From an uncultured Paracoccaceae bacterium (lineage in GTDB: Bacteria; Pseudomonadota; Alphaproteobacteria; Rhodobacterales; Rhodobacteraceae): a stretch of 64,000 nucleotides of DNA. Both the position numbers and the translations under genes were made by a program. This document shows, one piece after another, positions 26,203 to 35,134 of this stretch (position 1 is its first letter; every line of letters begins with the position of its first letter). The notes under the pieces were generated by a model. That model was not told where the DNA came from. It saw nothing but the letters and a program-made list of their open reading frames with translations, and did not search any database. The DNA is taken from the NCBI GenBank assembly GCA_947503965.1, contig CANNFU010000008.1, positions 62,001-126,000 of the forward strand. The letters are read 5' to 3'.

Positions 26203-27265
26203 GCGACGTGCCCTGTATCGTGCTTGGGCGGTATCGCGGGGTCGCGGATGGAACTGTCAAACAAAACAGCCGGATCAAAGGTCGAACGTTTGCCCAAATG
26301 CGCGAAGTTTTGTTCGATGAAGTCTTCGGTCGCGCTATGCCCCAGATCATGCAAATGCATCAGAAAACGCCACTCTGGATTCAGCTTTGATGAGGCTGAA
26401 AGATGCTCCAGTCCCTTGCCACCAATCCGGTGCAGCCGCATGTCGCGGTAGCGTTCGGTTTCGATCCCCTCGGCCTCGATCAGCTCATGCAGCAGCGCGA
26501 TCGACCTCAGTTCCTTGATCAGGCTGGCGTTGAACGTGATCTCGTTCATCCGGTTGCGGATCGCGGCTGCTGTGCGGGGTACCTCGACCCGTTGGATCGG
26601 ATTGATCTGAACGATCACCATATCCCGGCAGTCAGTCTCATCGACCAAAGGAAACAAGGCCGGATTGCCGATATAGCCGCCGTTCCAATACGCCTCTCCG
26701 TCGATCTCGACGGCCTTGAAAACGTCTGGAATACAAGCAGAGGCCATCACGGCATCAAGCCCAATCTCGCCACGCCGAAAGATCCGCGGCAAGCCAGTGC
26801 GCACATTGGTCGCAGTTATAAAGAGCGCGATGGCATCGCAGGAATTCACACGGTCGAAATCGACCTGCGCCGCAAGCACATCGCGCAACGGATTCACATC
26901 AAAGGGATTGATCTGGTATGGGACGCCATGCGTAACAGTGCGCTTGTGCCAAGATACCCTGGTGAGGCATCGATGTCCCAACGCCCCGCGAGCTTGTCGA
27001 GGAAGCTGCGCCGGACCGGGCTGAAACGAGAGGCATCGCTGACGGCGCGCCAGAATTGTTCTAGCGCCTCGCGCGCGCCCTCGCGTCCACTGCGATGAAA
27101 TCCGTCTGCTATCACGACCGCGTTCATCGCGCCAGCACTGGTGCCACTGATCGCAGCAATCCCGATACGCGGATCGCTTAGCAGCGCGTCCAGCACGCCC
27201 CATGTATAGGCGCCATGCGCACCGCCGCCCTGAAGGGCGAGTTCGATCTGTTTGGTTGGTGTCAC
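26199..27265 (-). pseudogene. Patatin-like phospholipase, frameshifted and with altered catalytic residue
   Basis: Two frames together make one patatin-like hydrolase of about 355 residues. The N-terminal part (start 27265) has the oxyanion GGGAHGAYTWGVLDAL and nucleophile GTSAGAMNAVV motifs. It runs to WDIDASPGYLGTSALLRMAS and then leaves frame. The C-terminal part (to 26199) resumes as PYQINPFDVNPLRD. Adding one C to the CCC run at 26920-26922 (minus strand) restores ASPYQINPF, as the family has. In addition, the usual catalytic Asp in the DGG motif reads WNGGY here (Asn codon AAC). Gene loss is likely, though a sequencing error at the C-run could explain the frameshift alone. Confidence 0.85.
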
Positions 27266-27400
27266 GTCTGATCAGGTCCTTCGCGGGATGAACCAGTGAT
27301 CCGGACGTTCAGGGTTGGGAAGTTTCGCGCGCGCTGATCGCACGTCGAAGCCTCTTTTGCATACGCGGCGCCCGACCGGCGATTACTGGGCTGCACCAGA

Positions 27401-27670
27401 TCAAACAGCATCGGTAATGCCAAAAGCGTTTCTGAGACATTCTATAGTCTTGGCTGGTATCCCGTAGTAACGGCCGATCTCTGCGTCGTTCAGACCGTAG
27501 TCGATCATCGCTTGCAGGGATTGTGCGGGGCACGGCCCAAGCAGTTCAAAAATGTGATCGGAGATCATGTCGCCGCGATTTGCCGCGGCGGCACGACCTT
27601 CATGTATCGAGGAATGTACGGGAACCCCTCCGGCGGCGGTACGTATTACCATCTTCGAAATCGAGGTCAT
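27401..27670 (-). CDS. Small protein with helix-turn-helix-like C-terminus
   Basis: An 89-residue protein of unknown family. The C-terminal half (SLQAMIDYGLNDAEIGRYYG followed by IPAKTIECLRNAFGI) has the spacing of a helix-turn-helix (LNDAEIGRYYGIPAKTI). The N-terminal half is polar. The start at 27670 follows GGAGG with a 10-base spacer. It diverges from the MarR gene at 27822 and shares its dyad-rich promoter region, so it may be a MarR-controlled target. The opposite strand is also open here but has no good start signal. Confidence 0.6.
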   Translation of the reverse strand: MTSISKMVIRTAAGGVPVHSSIHEGRAAAANRGDMISDHIFELLGPCPAQSLQAMIDYGLNDAEIGRYYGIPAKTIECLRNAFGITDAV

Positions 27671-27749
27671 GTTTTGTCTATCCTCCGCCGTGCGCCGGGA
27701 CACCTTCGCTATGCATCAGTCGTCTTTCAGAGCGTTTGCAGCGACCCAG

Positions 27750-27767
27750 GTGATTTCGAGTCGAAAC
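27750..27767. promoter_or_regulatory. Probable MarR operator, copy 1
   Basis: GTGATTTCGAGTCGAAAC contains the perfect 13-bp palindrome TTTCGAGTCGAAA (27754-27766). A near copy (15 of 18 identical) begins at 27794. Both lie between the divergent small gene and marR. Confidence 0.6.
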
Positions 27768-27793
27768 TAAGTCACTTGAAATATCTTGTCAAA

Positions 27794-27811
27794 GTGATTT
27801 CGTTTCGATAC
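27794..27811. promoter_or_regulatory. Probable MarR operator, copy 2
   Basis: GTGATTTCGTTTCGATAC repeats the site at 27750 with three changes and ends ten bases before the marR start codon, so occupancy would block marR expression. Confidence 0.55.
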
Positions 27812-27821
27812 TATTTTTAGC

Positions 27822-28415
27822 ATGACATCGCCAACCACATCATCGGATCGTATTGCGGAACTGCTGATTCATATCGGTCGATCCTCGCGCCATACTGATG
27901 CAAGTTCCGATCTTACTGACGCGCAATGGACCTGTTTGCGGTTCTTCGCGCGGTCAAATCAGAGCACGCGCACCCCGTCGGGTTTTGCCAGCTTTCACGC
28001 GACGACGCGCGGCACCGCCTCGCAAATCGTCAAGTCGCTTGAGATGCAGGGCATGATCTTGAGGCGCAACTCCCCTGACGATGGTCGCAGCGTATTTTTC
28101 GATCTGACGGACAAGGGCCAAGCGACGCTTGCCAACGATCCGCTGGGTGATTTGATGACTGTAATCGACAGTTTGTCCGCCCGTGAACAAGCTGCATTCC
28201 TGAGCGTGCTGGCGCGGATGACATCCTCCCTCGCTGAAATACGCGGGGACCGCGCATTCGGAACTTGCGGCGACTGTACGCATTTTACACCCATCGACGA
28301 CGGGGGTCATTGCAATTGCATACCGGCCGATATTGTCGCCGGTGAGATTGATCAGCTATGCGCAAGTTACAAGGGACCGGCGTCCAGCGGAGGGCGTCGC
28401 GATGGCCCAGCCTGA
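27822..28415 (+). CDS. MarR-family regulator with cysteine-rich C-terminal extension
   Basis: A 197-residue MarR protein. Residues about 28-105 form the winged helix (DLTDAQWTCLRFFAR, TRGTASQIVKSLEMQGMI, RRNSPDDGRSVFFDLTDKG). The C-terminal extension FGTCGDCTHF...GHCNCIPADI...QLC is unusual for MarR. Five cysteines and nearby histidines in a CxxC...CxC arrangement suggest a bound metal (zinc or iron-sulfur) or a redox switch. Two similar dyads upstream imply autoregulation and control of the divergent small gene. The 259 bp downstream, to the antiporter, hold no gene I can support. Confidence 0.9.
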   Translation: MTSPTTSSDRIAELLIHIGRSSRHTDASSDLTDAQWTCLRFFARSNQSTRTPSGFASFHATTRGTASQIVKSLEMQGMILRRNSPDDGRSVFFDLTDKGQATLANDPLGDLMTVIDSLSAREQAAFLSVLARMTSSLAEIRGDRAFGTCGDCTHFTPIDDGGHCNCIPADIVAGEIDQLCASYKGPASSGGRRDGPA

Positions 28416-28674
28416 TCAGAAACCAAGGGACAGACCTTGGTGCATGATCGCTGCCCGCAACAGCAAACACAGGATTGGAAAATCGACAGTCAGTGTCGCG
28501 CGGACGAAAGCGAGGCAGCGGTTCGCGCCCGCAAACAGAGTGACGTAATACGCCCAGGCGGGGACGCTGAAAGACCCGAAGGCAAAAATGCATCTTTGAC
28601 CAGATGCGTGAAGGCCAAATGACCATAACGGGTTCGGCGATTGGTTCGGGCGAACTGCACGAAAAAGGCAAGCA

Positions 28675-30399
28675 ATGACCGAAGCAATCGAGGGCTACCT
28701 ATTCTATGAAATAGCCGCGCTGCTGGTGCTGGCAGCCGGTGTTGGCTTTCTTGGGCTGATGCTTCGCCAGCCGCTGATCGTCAGTTTCATCGCTGTGGGC
28801 ATTCTGGCGGGGCCGTCCGTGCTGAACATCGCGCAATCTGACCAGCAGATTGATCTGCTCGCCGAGTTGGGGATCGCGCTTCTTCTCTTTCTTGTCGGAC
28901 TGAAACTGGACTTCAACCTTGTCAGAACGCTGGGTCCTGTCGCACTGGTGACAGGGTTGGGTCAGGTGATATTCACCACAGTTTTCGGCTTTTTGATCGC
29001 GCTTGCGCTCGGCCTTGATCCGTTGACCGCAATCTACGTTGCAATTGCGCTCACCTTTTCTTCGACGATCATCATCGTGAAGCTCTTGTCGGACAAGCGC
29101 GAGATTGATGCGCTGCATGGGCGGATCGCCTTGGGTTTTTTGATCGTGCAGGACCTGGTTGTTGTGGTTGCCATGATCACTCTGTCCGCCATTGGCGTAG
29201 GCGGAGCAGCGGCGGGCGATGGGGCGATCGGCGACGTTCTGGCGGTACTTGGGTACGGGTTCGGAATGCTGTTGTTTGTTGTGTTCTTCATACGGTACGT
29301 CGCGACGCCGCTTGTGGAGCGATTGGCCCGCGCGCCCGAGCTTCTGGTGTCCTTTGCCATTGGTTGGGCGGCCCTGCTTGCCGCTGTCGGGCATTACCTT
29401 GGTTTCGGCAAGGAGCTTGGCGGTTTGTTGGCAGGGGTTTCGCTTGCATCGACGCCTTTCCGCGAAGCCATCGCGGCACGGCTCGCGAGCTTGCGCGACT
29501 TTCTGCTGTTATTCTTTTTCATCGCGCTCGGTGCATCGCTTGACCTGTCCGTTCTGGGCGCGAGCGTCGGACCGGCCATTGTGCTGTCGCTCTTTGTGCT
29601 GATCGGAAATCCACTGATCGTCCTGACGATAATGGGGGCGATGGGTTACCGAAAACGTACCGGTTTTCTTGCCGGATTGACCGTCGCACAGATCAGCGAA
29701 TTCTCCCTGATCTTCATGGCGATGGGCGTGGCGATAGGCCATGTCTCTGACGAAGCACTGGGGCTGGTTACTCTGGTCGGCCTCGTGACCATCGCTGCTT
29801 CGACCTACATGATCACCTTTTCGCATCGGCTCTATGGCGTATTTGAGCCTGCCCTCAGCATCTTTGAGCGACGCCATCCCAAGGCAGAGCCGGACGGGAG
29901 CGCAAAGATCGACCGCCCTTATGACGTGATTGTTTTTGGTCTTGGCCGATACGGTCTTGGGATCGCATCCGCACTCCGAGACAGCGGCAAGCGTATCCTG
30001 GGTGTCGATTTCAGCCCCGAAGCAGTTGGCAATGCGAAAGGCATGGGGTTTGACGCGGTTTTCGGCGATGCGACTGACCCCGAGTTTCTGGCTCACCTGC
30101 CGCTGATGCGGGCAGAATGGCTGGTCATGGCGGTGCCCGAACACGACACTGGCGTTACACATGATGATCCCCGTCATGCCCTTCTCAAGGCGGTTCGCGA
30201 CCTTGGTTTTGAAGGCAACATCGCTGTTGCCGCCCATCGGGAAACGACAGCCGATATCCTTGCGTCGCTCAGGGCAGATCTTGTTCTGATGCCCTATCGT
30301 GACGCGGCCCTTGCTGCAGCCCAGATGATCACAGGCAGGATGCATGCCCCCGAACAGGCGGTTGATGATCCTGACGGCCAAAGGGAGTTGCCGACATGA
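28675..30399 (+). CDS. Monovalent cation:proton antiporter, CPA2/Kef type with RCK domain
   Basis: A 574-residue transporter. About twelve spans (residues 10-390; LLAELGIALLLFLVGLKLDF and AIALTFSSTIIIVKLLSDK are typical CPA2 blocks) are followed by a TrkA-N/RCK nucleotide-binding domain with DVIVFGLGRYGLGIASAL (GxGxxG) and VDFSPEAVGNAKGMGFDAVF. Such proteins exchange K+ or Na+ for H+ and are gated by nucleotides or glutathione adducts. The start follows a weak AAAGGC. Its stop overlaps the tandem universal-stress gene (ATGA), a pairing that suggests stress-controlled ion homeostasis. Confidence 0.93.
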   Translation: MTEAIEGYLFYEIAALLVLAAGVGFLGLMLRQPLIVSFIAVGILAGPSVLNIAQSDQQIDLLAELGIALLLFLVGLKLDFNLVRTLGPVALVTGLGQVIFTTVFGFLIALALGLDPLTAIYVAIALTFSSTIIIVKLLSDKREIDALHGRIALGFLIVQDLVVVVAMITLSAIGVGGAAAGDGAIGDVLAVLGYGFGMLLFVVFFIRYVATPLVERLARAPELLVSFAIGWAALLAAVGHYLGFGKELGGLLAGVSLASTPFREAIAARLASLRDFLLLFFFIALGASLDLSVLGASVGPAIVLSLFVLIGNPLIVLTIMGAMGYRKRTGFLAGLTVAQISEFSLIFMAMGVAIGHVSDEALGLVTLVGLVTIAASTYMITFSHRLYGVFEPALSIFERRHPKAEPDGSAKIDRPYDVIVFGLGRYGLGIASALRDSGKRILGVDFSPEAVGNAKGMGFDAVFGDATDPEFLAHLPLMRAEWLVMAVPEHDTGVTHDDPRHALLKAVRDLGFEGNIAVAAHRETTADILASLRADLVLMPYRDAALAAAQMITGRMHAPEQAVDDPDGQRELPT

Positions 30400-31376
30400 C
30401 ATTCGCAGGCTTCAGCCCCCGCCACATTCTCGTGGTCACGGACGACAGTGACAGTCAGTTGGCGTTGCGTAGCGCCATGGCGCTTGCAGAAGCCCATGGC
30501 GCCGCGCTGGACGTCTTTGCATGTGTTGAGTTACCCAGCGACATGGGCATCGTTGGTCGTCTTGCCGGCTCTGATCCTGATACGCTGGCCGAGAAGCTGG
30601 TGGACCAAAAGCGGGTGACGATACGCGCGCGACTGAAGAAGACCTTCCCGGACCGTCAGATCGAGCCGCATGTGGCCAGAGGCAAGACGTTTCTCGAGAT
30701 CATACGGTACGCCTCCGACACCGGCTGCGATTTGGTAGTGAAGGCCGCTGAGCCGCTGGCGGGCGTCAATCGCTTCCTATTCGCCAGCACCGACCAGCAT
30801 CTGCTACGCAAATGTGCATGCCCGGTCTGGCTGCAAACGCCCACCGCGCCAGTCACACCTAGACGTGTTTTGGCTGCGATCGATCTTGATATCTGGGACG
30901 CCGTCGAACCGGAAACGCTCAAGGAATTGAATCGTCGCGTGATCGAAACGGCCCGCGGGATCGCCAATGCGCCCGGCGCGGAGGTAATCGTCCTTCATGC
31001 CTGGGAAGCCATCGGTGAGGGAATTGTCTGGGCGTTTACGCCGAGTAAGGACGCACGCACTGTGGCGGAGCAATATGTCAACGAAGTTCTCGACAAGCGC
31101 CGGTGCGCCATGGCCAGATTCATCGCCACCTTCGGAGAAAACAACGCGTCCGGCCCGCACCTCGTGCCAAGCCTTGTGCGCGGCACACCTGAACAGGTGA
31201 TCGAAGAACAAAGCCGATTGATGAACGCCGATGTCGTTGTCATGGGTACTGTGGCCCGAACAGGTATAAGTGGCATTTTCATCGGCAACACGGCCGAAAA
31301 CATCATTAACAGCCTCGGATGTCCGGTTCTGGCCGTGAAACCCGACGGCTTCGTCAGCCCGGTTCTTGAGCACTGA
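30396..31376 (+). CDS. Tandem universal stress protein (two UspA domains, UspE-like)
   Basis: A 326-residue protein with two UspA domains. Domain 1 spans about residues 8-145 (HILVVTDDSDSQLALRSAMALAEAHG ... FLFASTDQHLLRKCACPVWL). Domain 2 spans about 155-320 and ends with VVMGTVARTGISGIFIGNTAENIINSLGCPVLAVKPDG, which contains the G-x2-G-x9-G(S/N) nucleotide-binding pattern. It is translationally coupled to the Kef-type antiporter and is one of four Usp genes in this region. The 128 bp to the next (convergent) gene show no feature. Confidence 0.92.
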   Translation: MTFAGFSPRHILVVTDDSDSQLALRSAMALAEAHGAALDVFACVELPSDMGIVGRLAGSDPDTLAEKLVDQKRVTIRARLKKTFPDRQIEPHVARGKTFLEIIRYASDTGCDLVVKAAEPLAGVNRFLFASTDQHLLRKCACPVWLQTPTAPVTPRRVLAAIDLDIWDAVEPETLKELNRRVIETARGIANAPGAEVIVLHAWEAIGEGIVWAFTPSKDARTVAEQYVNEVLDKRRCAMARFIATFGENNASGPHLVPSLVRGTPEQVIEEQSRLMNADVVVMGTVARTGISGIFIGNTAENIINSLGCPVLAVKPDGFVSPVLEH

Positions 31377-31504
31377 TCCGGTGGGCACTGACTTAAGATA
31401 CGTTCCGGCAGACGAGGTGGTGTGGCCTGTCATCGGATAGATCGCAATCTCGCTTGACACAGCCGCAATCAGAGAACCGTTTTGGCGAACGCACGTCTTA
31501 CCCT

Positions 31505-32689
31505 TTAGTCTTCAATCGGGGTTTGCATATCCAACTCGACCGCAGGGTCAGGGTCAGTGATCCAAATCGACAGCAAACCTGCCGTCATCGCGCCAACGCC
31601 CAGCAGAACCAGCGTATAGTTCACAACCCAGCCCACAAACGGGATGAAGTTGAGGATGGCAACCACGCAGATCGCCAGTGCCACTGTGACCAGCTTCATC
31701 GGCAGCGATGGGTCGGCATTGCCATCAAACGCCACCAATACGCGACGGGCGACCGCATAGGCCGCCAGCAGATAGCCCAAGGTCCAGGCCACCAGGATCG
31801 CCAGTAAGGCAAAAGGCACAAAGGGCAGACCAATGACGGTCAAAGCGGTGATCGGCACCATGCCAAACAGGGCTGACAGCCCGATCACACCCAACAGGAA
31901 CGTCTGCAAGGGTTGGCGCGTCACCCGGCGGCGCATCTTTTCGACACGATTTTCCGCAAATGTCAGGAAAATCGCGGCCAGCACCAACAGGAAAATGGCC
32001 GAGATCAGGAAAGCCGAAAACATCGACAACCAGACTGGCAGCATCGGCATATCAACGGCATCCCACCTGCGGTCGAACTCCCGGTACATCTCTCGGGTGT
32101 CCCAATCCTCGACCGTGATCCGGGCGGCAAGGATCACACGCTCAGGGACGGATGTGCTGTCCTCTGTCGACAGGATCAGCGTCCCGTCGATGCGTGCCTC
32201 TGGCCCATAGGTAATCCTCTCTGCCACGATCCACGCGTCCCCTGATACCGGTGCGTTCAGGTGAACCGTGCCACCAAATGCGGTCAGCGCCCCTGCAACT
32301 GGCCCTTCAATTGTCAGGCTGCGGCCAAAGAAGCGCAAGTTGCCGTCCACCGGGGCTGCGGCTGTGCTGCGGACGCTGAAGCCGGCGGCGGTGACATCCT
32401 CGGCCACAGGCGCGCTGATCGTGACAGAGCTGCCTGCGGCATACACATCGCCCCCGGTTGTGGTGCTGACGTTGACGTCGTAGCCAGCGGCATGGATATC
32501 GCCACTGGCACTGCCGGACGTGGTGATCACACTGCCTGCGGCAAAGACATCGCCGGTGGCCGACAGGGTTTCGGTCACGGTTTCTCCGGCGCTGTAGGTA
32601 TCGCCGCCATGCACGCGGGTTGCATTTTCGGCCAGCACAGGGGCGGCAAGGGTCAGGCTGGTCAGGGCTGCTGTCAGAAGGTGTCGCAT
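31505..32689 (-). CDS. Exported bactofilin-like repeat protein with C-terminal membrane domain
   Basis: A 394-residue protein. The signal peptide MRHLLTAALTSLTLAAPVLA precedes a repetitive domain (about residues 20-190) built of short strands such as SATGDVFAAGSVITT, SASGDIHAAGYDVNV and TTGGDVYAAGSSVTI. This looks like a bactofilin/polymer-forming beta-helix. The C-terminal half has about four membrane spans (LSMFSAFLISAIFLLVLAAIF; FLLGVIGLSALFGMVPITALTVIG; others near 330-380). The start at 32689 follows AAAGGACATTCTG. It diverges from hsp20 across an FNR-like box. Function is unknown; an envelope scaffold is a reasonable guess. Confidence 0.8.
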   Translation of the reverse strand: MRHLLTAALTSLTLAAPVLAENATRVHGGDTYSAGETVTETLSATGDVFAAGSVITTSGSASGDIHAAGYDVNVSTTTGGDVYAAGSSVTISAPVAEDVTAAGFSVRSTAAAPVDGNLRFFGRSLTIEGPVAGALTAFGGTVHLNAPVSGDAWIVAERITYGPEARIDGTLILSTEDSTSVPERVILAARITVEDWDTREMYREFDRRWDAVDMPMLPVWLSMFSAFLISAIFLLVLAAIFLTFAENRVEKMRRRVTRQPLQTFLLGVIGLSALFGMVPITALTVIGLPFVPFALLAILVAWTLGYLLAAYAVARRVLVAFDGNADPSLPMKLVTVALAICVVAILNFIPFVGWVVNYTLVLLGVGAMTAGLLSIWITDPDPAVELDMQTPIED

Positions 32690-32752
32690 CAGAATGTCCT
32701 TTGCTCGGTTCCTTTTTCGCAGCCCTTGGTAAGGCATCCGATGGCATCGGGA

Positions 32753-32766
32753 TTGAGCAATGTCAA
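32753..32766. promoter_or_regulatory. FNR-like box
   Basis: TTGAGCAATGTCAA keeps the outer TTGA-N6-TCAA of the FNR consensus and lies in the divergent promoter between the beta-helix membrane protein and hsp20. It is weaker than the box at 23374, but similar sites recur at 41180 and 46523. Confidence 0.55.
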
Positions 32767-32840
32767 AACCCCGCCTGTCATGACGCGCTAGTCATGCGGC
32801 AGGCGCCCGACGCGCCCTCACATGAAAACGGAGACTTGAT

Positions 32841-33326
32841 ATGCAAACAAACCTCCCCCCTGCCCCGTCAAAGCGGCCCGAGCCGCAACACTTCTTCGAA
32901 CAGCTGCAACAAGAGATGGAGCAGCTTTTTGACCGGTTCCGCGGCTATCCGCCCGTGGCCAACGCGCTGCCGCGTCTTGGGTTGGGCAACAGCGTCCTCC
33001 CGGCTATCGACATGGCTGAAACCGAAGACGCAGTTGAAATCACTGCCGACATTCCCGGCGTTGATGCCGACGATCTCGATGTGTCTCTGAACGGCGATAT
33101 GCTCGTGATCAAAGGCGAAAAGTCGGATGAGCGGACCGAGGACAAGAAGAACTATCACCTGACAGAGCGCAGCTATGGCAGCTTTCAACGTCAGATTCCG
33201 TTGGGCTTCACCCCTGCAGAAGATGCTATCGACGGCCATTTCGCCGATGGGGTGCTGAAAGTGACAATCCCCAAACCCGATGAGGCCAAGACACCCCATC
33301 GCAAGATCGCGATCAAGGGCAAATGA
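32841..33326 (+). CDS. Hsp20/alpha-crystallin small heat shock protein
   Basis: A 161-residue chaperone that holds unfolding proteins. The alpha-crystallin domain runs from IDMAETEDAVEITADIPGV to the C-terminus and includes VSLNGDMLVIKGEK and DGHFADGVLKVTIPKP. The IAIKGK tail resembles the IxI/V oligomer-anchoring motif. The proline-rich N-terminus is short. A universal-stress gene follows in the same direction, 55 bp on. Confidence 0.93.
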   Translation: MQTNLPPAPSKRPEPQHFFEQLQQEMEQLFDRFRGYPPVANALPRLGLGNSVLPAIDMAETEDAVEITADIPGVDADDLDVSLNGDMLVIKGEKSDERTEDKKNYHLTERSYGSFQRQIPLGFTPAEDAIDGHFADGVLKVTIPKPDEAKTPHRKIAIKGK

Positions 33327-33381
33327 CACGACCGGTGCCCGGCCCGATGCCGGGCGCTGCAGCAGTATTGGAGGACCCATC

Positions 33382-34221
33382 ATGACACTGCGCACCATCC
33401 TTGTTTGTCTGACCAGCGCACAATCGGCAGCCCGGCTGCTTGATGCCGCAGCCCTTCTGGCGCGGCGCGATAACGCCCATGTCATTGGGCTGCATGTCGT
33501 GGAATCGCTGGTGATGTATCCCGGCATTGCGGTCCACATCCCCGAAGTCAGCTTCAAAGGTTTTGCCGCGAGTCAGCAGGCCCATGCGAAAGAGATCAAA
33601 GCCACCTTTGAAACGCATGCAAAGGGCGAGACCTATCCAAGCGAATGGCGCAAGCTGAGCAGTGAAAACGGGCTTCTGGCCGATAGTATCGTTGCGTCTG
33701 CGCGCAGTGTTGATCTGGTGGTCATGGCACAAGACGACGATGATGAAGATCGCCAGCAGGTCAACAGCTTGCAGGAACGGGTGATCAAGGAAAGCGGTCG
33801 CCCAGTTTTGATCATTCCAGACGATTTCAGCGCCGACACATTGGGTGAAAAAGTTGTCTTGGGCTGGAGCGAAACACGCGAGGCAACCCATGCCGCGCAT
33901 GACCTCATTGACGTGGCCAACCCTGATGCCGAGATCCGCGTGCTGCGGATCGGCAGCCCACCCAGCAACACGTTGGCCGACCACGCAGCCAATGACATGG
34001 CGATCGCCCTGGCGCGGCACGGGCCCCGGATCGAGGTGGTGCACCGGGACAAGGATGGCGAAAAGGTCGCCGATGTTCTGGCGCACGAGGCGTTTGAGAT
34101 GGGGGCCGACATGCTGGCGACCGGCGCCTTCGGCCATTCACGCGCCTATGATTTCGTCATTGGCGCGGCAACACGCACGCTGCTGCGCGAAGCAAAACTG
34201 CCGGTCCTGTTTTCGAAGTAA
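33382..34221 (+). CDS. Universal stress protein (two Usp-like halves)
   Basis: A 279-residue protein. MTLRTILVCLTSAQSAARLLDAAALLARR opens a UspA-like fold, and the C-terminal half ends with DMLATGAFGHSRAYDFVIGAATRTLLREAKLPVLF, with the nucleotide-binding glycine pattern (GAFGHSR). The start at 33382 follows GGAGGACCCATC; an in-frame extension overlapping hsp20 is rejected. The middle region (EVSFKGFAASQQAHAKEIKATF) is helical. Probably co-transcribed with hsp20 under stress or low oxygen. Confidence 0.9.
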   Translation: MTLRTILVCLTSAQSAARLLDAAALLARRDNAHVIGLHVVESLVMYPGIAVHIPEVSFKGFAASQQAHAKEIKATFETHAKGETYPSEWRKLSSENGLLADSIVASARSVDLVVMAQDDDDEDRQQVNSLQERVIKESGRPVLIIPDDFSADTLGEKVVLGWSETREATHAAHDLIDVANPDAEIRVLRIGSPPSNTLADHAANDMAIALARHGPRIEVVHRDKDGEKVADVLAHEAFEMGADMLATGAFGHSRAYDFVIGAATRTLLREAKLPVLFSK

Positions 34222-34647
34222 CGGGGTCGTTCAGTTTCTTGCGAGCGATCGCGGACCGATGAACGGTATGGCGGCGTTCCAGCAATGTGGAACAAAGCCG
34301 ACCTTCGCTTTATTTGCGCTAACGGCTACTTCTGGCGCTTCGCGACGCCATCGATATCCGCCTGATCAATTCCCAGAATTTCTGAAAACTGAGATTTGTC
34401 AGCCTTAATAGTTGGTTAGCGGACAAAGGTAGGTCACGGTTCTAATCGCGATCCGGGTCTCTGTATATACGACATCCGAGTGACTTGTTGGAGTTCTTAA
34501 GTGATGAGACTCCAGATTTGATGGGTTTCGCTCCTCAGCTACGCTGAGTCAGCATATTGCGGATAAGGCTACACCAATCCCAGAGTCTCCTGAGCATGAC
34601 GACCAAGCGTAAATGACTTGGTCTCATTGCCGGATGGGTTTGTGCCC
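34222..34647. other. Gene-free gap between convergent genes
   Basis: These 426 bp separate the converging universal-stress and YbaY-like genes. I find no frame with family similarity, no tRNA and no strong hairpin. Base composition is more AT-rich than the flanks. Confidence 0.5.
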
Positions 34648-35043
34648 TTAGTACATGACTGTGTTGAGTGTGATAGAAACAGGCGAACCGGACTTGGAAA
34701 TTGCACTGCCGCGCGCGAGGAGCCAGCCGTCCTCACGTTCGAGACGTGCGATGATTTGCAAAGGCCCCAAACTTGCAGGTGGCGAAAAGGAAAAGGCGAT
34801 CGTTCTTTCCTCTCCATCACTTTTAACCTGAGTTTGAACGGCAGGGTGTCGGGTTTCGTTTGGCAGCGTGGACTCCTCAAAATAAATTTCGATCTCGCCT
34901 TTGGGGATTTTAGCCCCGCCCTCGAAATCGACCGTGCCGCGGATTTCCATCGGTTGTGCAGTCGCTGTATCTGCGACCGCTGCGACGGCCGCAACTCCGA
35001 CTGCCAAGAGTATCCTGCGGCGATCTGTGTGATGATCCGTCAT
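34648..35043 (-). CDS. Exported YbaY/YscW-like protein
   Basis: A 131-residue protein with a twin-arginine leader (TDRRRILLAVGVAAVAAVADTATAQ). The mature part (EIRGTVDFEGGAKIPKGEIEIY ... LGPLQIIARLEREDGWLLARG) has the strand pattern of the YbaY/type III secretion pilotin-like beta-sandwich (YscW family), usually lipoproteins of unknown role. It follows the RTX protease gene at 92 bp in the same direction, so it might be co-transcribed with it. Assignment to the family is tentative. Confidence 0.65.
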   Translation of the reverse strand: MTDHHTDRRRILLAVGVAAVAAVADTATAQPMEIRGTVDFEGGAKIPKGEIEIYFEESTLPNETRHPAVQTQVKSDGEERTIAFSFSPPASLGPLQIIARLEREDGWLLARGSAISKSGSPVSITLNTVMY

Positions 35044-35134
35044 GTATAAACTCCCTTACCGTCCGTTCTTTTTTCGCTCCGGTCGTCAAAACGGCATCGG
35101 GAGGGGCACCATAACGTGCCCCTCCCATATCGCG

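Noticed and set aside
27512..27820. Plus-strand frame of about 100 codons opposite the small HTH-like gene
   Set aside because: It runs through the MarR operators up to the marR start and has no ribosome binding site. The minus-strand frame has GGAGG and a plausible fold.
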